This document shows, piece after piece, positions 59,602 to 64,000 of a stretch of 64,000 nt of DNA. The DNA is taken from contig CAVGWA010000003.1 of NCBI GenBank assembly GCA_963632935.1, forward strand, positions 8,416 through 72,415. The letters are read 5' to 3'. Position numbers and translations under genes: made by a program. This stretch comes from Coprosoma sp963632935. GTDB lineage: Bacteria; Bacillota_I; Bacilli_A; RF39; UBA660. How positions within the stretch are numbered: the first letter of the stretch is position 1; every line of letters begins with the position of its first letter. Under the pieces are notes generated by a model. The model searched no databases and was not told the DNA's origin. It was given only the letters and a program-made list of their open reading frames with translations.

Positions 59602-60979
59602 AAATTTTATGTATAATATAGTGTATCAAATTTTTATTTTCATCATTCCACTAATTTCAACGCCTTATATTTCTAGAGCATTAGGTGTTGAAAACGTAGG
59701 GATATATTCTTATACATATTCAATAGTTTACTATTTTATGCTATGTGGTTTAATTGGAATAAATAATTATGGATCGAGAAAAATAGCCAAAAGTAGCGAG
59801 GATAAAGAAAAAATGTCAGAAAATTTTGTTAATATATATTGTTTACAATTTATTTTGACATCTATAATGATTGTTTTTTATTATATATTTATATTTTTTA
59901 TATATAGATATAATTTGAAAATAATGTTAATACAATCCGTTTTTTTACTAAGTGTGCTACTGGATATTAATTGGTTTTTCTTTGGAATAGAAAAGTTTAA
60001 AATTACTATTAGTAGAAACATTATAATAAAAGTACTTTCATTAATTTTAACTTTTGTATTTGTAAAAGATAGCAATGATTTATGGAAATATACTCTATTG
60101 ATAAGTGGAAGTACTTTTATTAGTCAAGCTTATTTATGGTTGCATATAAAAAAATATATAAAATTTAGTAAACCATCATTTAAAGAAATTGTGAAGAATT
60201 TGAAGCCTTGCTTGATATTGTTTATTCCTATAATAGCATATTCTATATACAGAGTTATGGATAAAACTATGATTGGAATGTTTTCGAATACTATTGAACT
60301 TGGAAACTATGAGAGTGCTGAAAAGATAATTAATATTCCTATTAGTTTTATAACAGCTTTAGGTACAGTAATGTTGCCACACATGTCAAAAACCAATGAT
60401 AAAGAATACGAAAAAAAGATAATGGATACATTTAGACTAACATTTTTCTTTATTATGCCTATGTGTTTTGGAATATTCTTAGTAAGTTCTGATTTTGCAA
60501 CAATTTTCTTTGGAAAGGAATTTGAAATTACTGGCAATATTATCAAACTTTTAATCCCAACTGTAATATTCACATCAATAGCAAATGTTATTAGAACAAG
60601 CTATTTAATTCCAAAAGAAAAAGACAACATTTATGTATATTCAACTATTATTGGAGCTGTTGTGAATTTTGTGCTAAATTTAATATTTATAAGGGAATAT
60701 GGTGCATATGGTGCGTGCATTGGTACCATAGTAGCTGAATTTTTTGTTATGCTTTATCAAATTGTGTGTACAAAGAATTTTATTGATTATAAAAATGTGA
60801 TTAAATTTTTTATAAAATATTTATATAAATGTATAGCCATGTCACTTATAATTATAGTTGTAGGATGTTTGATAAAAAATATATATTTAAAATTATTATT
60901 ACAAGTATCTATTTCTGCATTATTTTATTTCTGTATTAATTTTAATTATATAAAATATGATTTTTTGGGAGGAAAATAA
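59585..60979 (+). CDS. Wzx-type oligosaccharide flippase
   Basis: 464 residues, about 12-14 helices, MOP/polysaccharide-transport family: NIVYQIFIFIIPLISTPYISRALGVENVGIYSYTYSIV at the start, and IINIPISFITALGTVMLPHMS mid-protein. It moves lipid-linked repeat units outward. ATG 59585, inside the pyruvyl transferase gene, gives the family N-terminus; GTG 59567 adds residues without support. Next to a Wzy-like polymerase, as expected for the Wzx/Wzy pathway. Confidence 0.92.
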   Translation: MKTTNKNFMYNIVYQIFIFIIPLISTPYISRALGVENVGIYSYTYSIVYYFMLCGLIGINNYGSRKIAKSSEDKEKMSENFVNIYCLQFILTSIMIVFYYIFIFFIYRYNLKIMLIQSVFLLSVLLDINWFFFGIEKFKITISRNIIIKVLSLILTFVFVKDSNDLWKYTLLISGSTFISQAYLWLHIKKYIKFSKPSFKEIVKNLKPCLILFIPIIAYSIYRVMDKTMIGMFSNTIELGNYESAEKIINIPISFITALGTVMLPHMSKTNDKEYEKKIMDTFRLTFFFIMPMCFGIFLVSSDFATIFFGKEFEITGNIIKLLIPTVIFTSIANVIRTSYLIPKEKDNIYVYSTIIGAVVNFVLNLIFIREYGAYGACIGTIVAEFFVMLYQIVCTKNFIDYKNVIKFFIKYLYKCIAMSLIIIVVGCLIKNIYLKLLLQVSISALFYFCINFNYIKYDFLGGK

Positions 60980-62118
60980 TGAAAAAAATTAATATGAAAA
61001 ATTGCTGCCTAATAATTAGTGTTTTTTTTGCATTACTATTCAAATATTGGAGTATATGGGGGCTGATGGACGACTCATTAAAATATGTATTTTTGTTAGT
61101 ATCAATATTTTTTGCATTACTAAATCTTTTTAGAAAAAAATATTCTAAAAAGTCGATGAGAAGTATACTTTTATTTGGCGTATTATCAGCTATTGTGTGC
61201 TACATTACAGGAGAAATTGATTTTATTTATGCTTTTCTTCTTGCTATGGTTTTTATGGATGAAGAAGAAGGAGATTATTTGTTTATAAAATACTATGTAT
61301 TATCTGGTCTTATATTATTTTTAATTACAATTTTATTTGGAAAACTTGGAATTACAAAATCTTATAATGCGATAAGAAGAATTGATGGTGTAACAATACA
61401 AAGAAGCAGTTTAGGCTTTGAACATGTAAATGCCGTTTTTAAAAACTTTTTTCCAATTTGCTTAGGACTGTATATGTTGTTTTATAATAAAAAAACTTCA
61501 AAAAAAATATTATTATATAGCGTTATTGTTTTAACTGGCTATGTATTGTATAAGGCAACAAATTGTAGAACTGGTTATATTGCTGTTATTTTAATTCCAA
61601 TTGCTGATATTATATACAGTCGTATGATAAAAAAAAGAAATTTTAAAATTATTAAATATTTTTTTATAATATTTACTTTAGTTTCTGTTGGTATTGCTTT
61701 TGCATTTGGAAAGTCAAATAATGAAGTAAATGTATTGCTAAGTAATAGACCAATTTTATATTATGAAATGCTAACACAATCTAATATTACTTTATTTGGA
61801 AATGAATCAAATGTTGATAATACTTATTTTTGGTTGCTATATCATAAAGGACTGATTGTGTATATGTTATATTTATTAATTTATATGAAGTCGGTTGAAA
61901 AGCTTTCTTTAAGTGGAATATTTGTTTTACCTATACTTTTATTTGGGGTGTATTCAATGTTTGAAAATTTAGATGTATATAATTATAATTTTCTGTTTGT
62001 TATTGAACTTATAACAATTCTTAATAAGAATAAAGTAAAATACAGATGGATTAAGAATGAAAAAGATGAAAGGACTGATCATAATGAAAAAAAGATTGAG
62101 TTATATAGATATTGCTAA
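60979..62118 (+). CDS. Polysaccharide polymerase-like membrane protein (Wzy-type)
   Basis: 379 residues, around ten helices with one larger outer loop (TKSYNAIRRIDGVTIQRSSLGFEHVNAVF) that carries the RxxxGFxHxN pattern common in O-antigen/capsule polymerases. Identification rests on topology, that pattern and its place directly after wzx; sequence identity in this family is always low. The last 35 bases overlap the acyltransferase start. It overlaps the wzx stop by one base. Confidence 0.78.
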   Translation: MKKINMKNCCLIISVFFALLFKYWSIWGLMDDSLKYVFLLVSIFFALLNLFRKKYSKKSMRSILLFGVLSAIVCYITGEIDFIYAFLLAMVFMDEEEGDYLFIKYYVLSGLILFLITILFGKLGITKSYNAIRRIDGVTIQRSSLGFEHVNAVFKNFFPICLGLYMLFYNKKTSKKILLYSVIVLTGYVLYKATNCRTGYIAVILIPIADIIYSRMIKKRNFKIIKYFFIIFTLVSVGIAFAFGKSNNEVNVLLSNRPILYYEMLTQSNITLFGNESNVDNTYFWLLYHKGLIVYMLYLLIYMKSVEKLSLSGIFVLPILLFGVYSMFENLDVYNYNFLFVIELITILNKNKVKYRWIKNEKDERTDHNEKKIELYRYC

Positions 62119-63112
62119 AGCCTTTGCAATATTTTACATAGTGTTGGGACATACAATTGTACATTCTCAAAATTCATATTTAGCATTGAAATTTGTTTGT
62201 AGTTTTCATGTTGTATTATTTTTTGTATTATCTGGTTTTACATTTAAAATTAATACTTCATTTAAGAATTTTGCTAAAAAAAAGTTTTTAAGAATAATGG
62301 TACCTTATTTTATATGGGCAGTATTATTCTTACTACCATATTATATTTTAGGAAGAAGCACTGGCGAAGAACTTGGAACAAGCCAATCATTTGACTTATT
62401 GCTAATGTTAAAAAATGTAGTATATGCTAATGGTAATAATGCAGCTCTAAAGCAAAATAGTTCTCTTTGGTTCTTACCAGCTTTGTTTATAATCGAAATC
62501 GGATATTATTTTATTATAAAATTCACGAAGGGTAACTATAAAAAGGAAACCATAACTTTGTTAATATTAATACTATTTGGATATATGTTTTCTAATTATT
62601 TTCCATTTATTTTACCATGGGCAATAAATACTTTTATTAATATTGGTTTCTTCTTTTATATTGGATACTTATTAAATGAACATAATGTATTTGAAAAATT
62701 TAATGCCAAGGCTTTGTTAATAGTCTGTTTGATTGTTGGTTTGTTTTGCTGTTTTTGGGGAAATAAAATTCATTTATCATATATTGATTTTTATTATGGT
62801 AATTATATTTTTATGGTTTTATCTGGACTATTTTTATCTGCTTTTACTATATGCCTATCAAAAGTTATAGATAAATGTTCAGTGTTAGAATACATCGGTA
62901 GAAACACGATGGGAATTTTGATTTTTCACAAATTATTTGTAATAATTTTTCAGACTAAACTTGGTTTTCTGTCAAAATTGTTAATGGATAGCAATTTCTT
63001 AACAGAAATGGCAATAGCTATTCTTGTTAGTATCATTTCGATATTGTTATCTCTGATTATTAGTTGGCCAATAAAAAAGATTGCACCTTTTATGTTGGGA
63101 GAAAATAAATGA
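62084..63112 (+). CDS. Acyltransferase family 3 (OafA/WecH-like) membrane protein
   Basis: 342 residues, about ten helices: RLSYIDIAKAFAIFYIVLGHTIVH with the conserved His of the first helix, FHVVLFFVLSGFTFK, and FLRIMVPYFIWAVLF with the conserved Arg. These enzymes O-acetylate or succinylate surface sugars. ATG 62084, 9 bases after GAAAGGA, is chosen over 62057. Confidence 0.92.
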   Translation: MKKRLSYIDIAKAFAIFYIVLGHTIVHSQNSYLALKFVCSFHVVLFFVLSGFTFKINTSFKNFAKKKFLRIMVPYFIWAVLFLLPYYILGRSTGEELGTSQSFDLLLMLKNVVYANGNNAALKQNSSLWFLPALFIIEIGYYFIIKFTKGNYKKETITLLILILFGYMFSNYFPFILPWAINTFINIGFFFYIGYLLNEHNVFEKFNAKALLIVCLIVGLFCCFWGNKIHLSYIDFYYGNYIFMVLSGLFLSAFTICLSKVIDKCSVLEYIGRNTMGILIFHKLFVIIFQTKLGFLSKLLMDSNFLTEMAIAILVSIISILLSLIISWPIKKIAPFMLGENK

Positions 63113-63636
63113 TTGAATTAAAGAAAGCGATGACTAATGATAAAATTTTTTGTATATTTTTATGGATTTTGGTTGTTCTATGGGCAGGATTGATATTCTT
63201 TATGTCTAGTATGGATACAAATGAATCAAATGGAAAGAGCAAAACAATCATTAATGATGTTGTTGAAAAATCAGTAGAAACTACTAATGGGCTGGGTATA
63301 ACAGATAAACATCCAAGTGAAAATAAAATGAATCAGGTTATTGAAAAATTAAATTATCCATTAAGGAAAGCTGCTCATGCAAGTGAATATTTTATATTTA
63401 CAATACTTATATTAAATGCATTAAAAAATAGTGGTGTTAAAGGAAACAAAATGTTTATAATTGCTCTAGTTATTTGTTTTGCTTATGCCTGTACTGATGA
63501 GTATCATCAAACTTTTGTTAATGGTAGAACTGGACAATTTTCTGATACGCTTATAGATACTTTTGGTGGATTTATTAGTTGTTTAATGTATACTTTTATG
63601 ATGAAAATAAATAAGACTAGAAAGAAGCACATTTGA
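63109..63636 (+). CDS. VanZ-like family protein
   Basis: 175 residues, four helices: LWILVVLWAGLIFFMSS, then the motifs LRKAAHASEYFIFTILIL and ACTDEYHQTFVNGRTGQFSDTLIDTFGG, which define VanZ. VanZ is best known for low-level teicoplanin resistance but is widespread in envelope loci without vancomycin genes; nothing here indicates a vanA-type cluster. It starts in the acyltransferase stop (ATGA) and ends the polysaccharide transcript. Confidence 0.9.
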   Translation: MIELKKAMTNDKIFCIFLWILVVLWAGLIFFMSSMDTNESNGKSKTIINDVVEKSVETTNGLGITDKHPSENKMNQVIEKLNYPLRKAAHASEYFIFTILILNALKNSGVKGNKMFIIALVICFAYACTDEYHQTFVNGRTGQFSDTLIDTFGGFISCLMYTFMMKINKTRKKHI

Positions 63637-63653
63637 GTTGTGTTTCTTTTTTT
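63621..63653 (+). terminator. Terminator at the end of the polysaccharide locus
   Basis: AAAGAAGCACA (63621-63631), seven-base loop, TGTGTTTCTTT (63639-63649) with one G-U pair, then Ts. The left arm is inside the vanZ-like gene's last codons. Confidence 0.82.
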
Positions 63654-63756
63654 ATACTTAAAATTAACAATTTTTAAGAAAATGTTTAAATATAATGAAA
63701 TTTGTAGGAAAAAAGTATATAATACAACCCAAGTAGCAGCAATGTCATAATGGTGG

Positions 63757-64000
63757 CTAGTTGATATATGTATTGTAAATATATTTAAAGAATAAAAAGA
63801 AATAAAATTTAATATTAAGAGTTACAAAGGACAAATAAATTTTTTTGATTTCTATATCTAATTTCTTATTGTTCTCTTCATAAAGATTAGTTTTATGATT
63901 TATACGATAATAATAATCCGCTCTTGTTACTTTTAATATTTTACGTAGTTTTTTAATATCATATTTATCTTTATTGGATTCAATAAAATTGATTCTGTTT
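63757..64000 (-). pseudogene. IS3-type transposase OrfB fragment, runs off the window
   Basis: The minus-strand frame from 64000 reads NRINFIESNKDKYDIKKLR, KILKVTRADYYYRINHK and KKLDIEIKKIYLSF, the N-terminal helical region of IS3/IS150 OrfB transposases that precedes the DDE core. Similarity stops near 63840, just before the expected HGRYGYRRI region, and the frame then runs through AT-rich sequence to TAG at 63757-63759. It is therefore 3'-truncated. It marks a past insertion or rearrangement at the right edge of the polysaccharide locus. The rest of 63654-63756 shows nothing recognisable. Confidence 0.75.

Noticed and set aside
63109..63636. Glycopeptide resistance locus
   Set aside because: VanZ-like proteins occur widely in envelope loci; none of vanH, vanA, vanX or vanRS is present.
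1..64000. Mycoplasma-type code (UGA as Trp), given the AT-rich sequence
   Set aside because: Several full-length conserved proteins end in TGA and their Trp residues are TGG, so the standard bacterial code applies.

Overview
The window is AT-rich bacterial DNA (roughly a quarter to 30 percent GC by eye) with densely packed, mostly plus-strand genes. UGA acts as a normal stop, because leuS, ruvB and mutM all end in TGA, so this is not a mycoplasma-type code. EzrA, TmcAL, RnpM/YlxR, KhpA, a leuS T-box, the infC-rpmI-rplT operon with an L20-type leader and a CotE homologue point to the class Bacilli. I infer a compact-genome lineage near the Mollicutes/Erysipelotrichia/RF39-type gut bacteria. 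An alpha/beta SASP, CotE and two tandem Spo0A boxes in front of a sensor kinase imply that the lineage retains a sporulation programme.

Layout. 1-5.4 kb: the end of mutM, then pyk, tmcAL (convergent with pyk), an orphan type IV pilin-like protein, a GtrA protein and a KinB-like sensor kinase. 5.5-14.5 kb: a lone VirD4-type coupling ATPase, a rhodanese, ezrA, thiI, an SASP gene, a decayed IS4-type transposase, an unknown membrane protein and cotE. 14.5-18.9 kb: rpsP-khpA, an L,D-transpeptidase, uppS-cdsA-rseP, a rhodanese-like protein without its cysteine, and tRNA-Leu(GAG). 18.9-27.9 kb: TspO, RmuC, rnr-smpB-ssrA, an ADP-ribosylglycohydrolase with a second, hydrolase-like domain, and two minus-strand membrane-linked enzymes. 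27.9-40.7 kb: information processing (a short rimP, nusA, rnpM, infB, rbfA; infC-rpmI-rplT), mraY, tig, and a T-box that controls an unknown membrane protein plus leuS. 40.7-51 kb: ruvAB under a LexA-like box, queA, miaA, a YqeG phosphatase, a Y-family polymerase, tex, a lipoprotein, uppP and ffh.

51-63.6 kb is one Wzx/Wzy-type capsule or exopolysaccharide locus. It holds a chain-length/tyrosine-kinase/phosphatase module, an initiating sugar transferase, four glycosyltransferases, a pyruvyl transferase, flippase, polymerase, acyltransferase and VanZ protein. A roughly 440-base regulatory gap splits it after the initiating transferase. That gap carries a tandem 23-bp repeat, a strong promoter and a terminator-like hairpin just before the next ribosome binding site. 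The locus ends next to a cut-off IS3-type transposase.

The most unusual points are: ribosomal protein L20 with a Lys/Glu linker and a Rho_N/SAP-like tail; an ADP-ribosylglycohydrolase fused to a putative alpha/beta-hydrolase domain; the 0A-box-controlled kinase; a RimP reduced to its N-terminal domain; an AUC-initiated infC; and a genome-wide habit of writing terminators into the last codons of genes.
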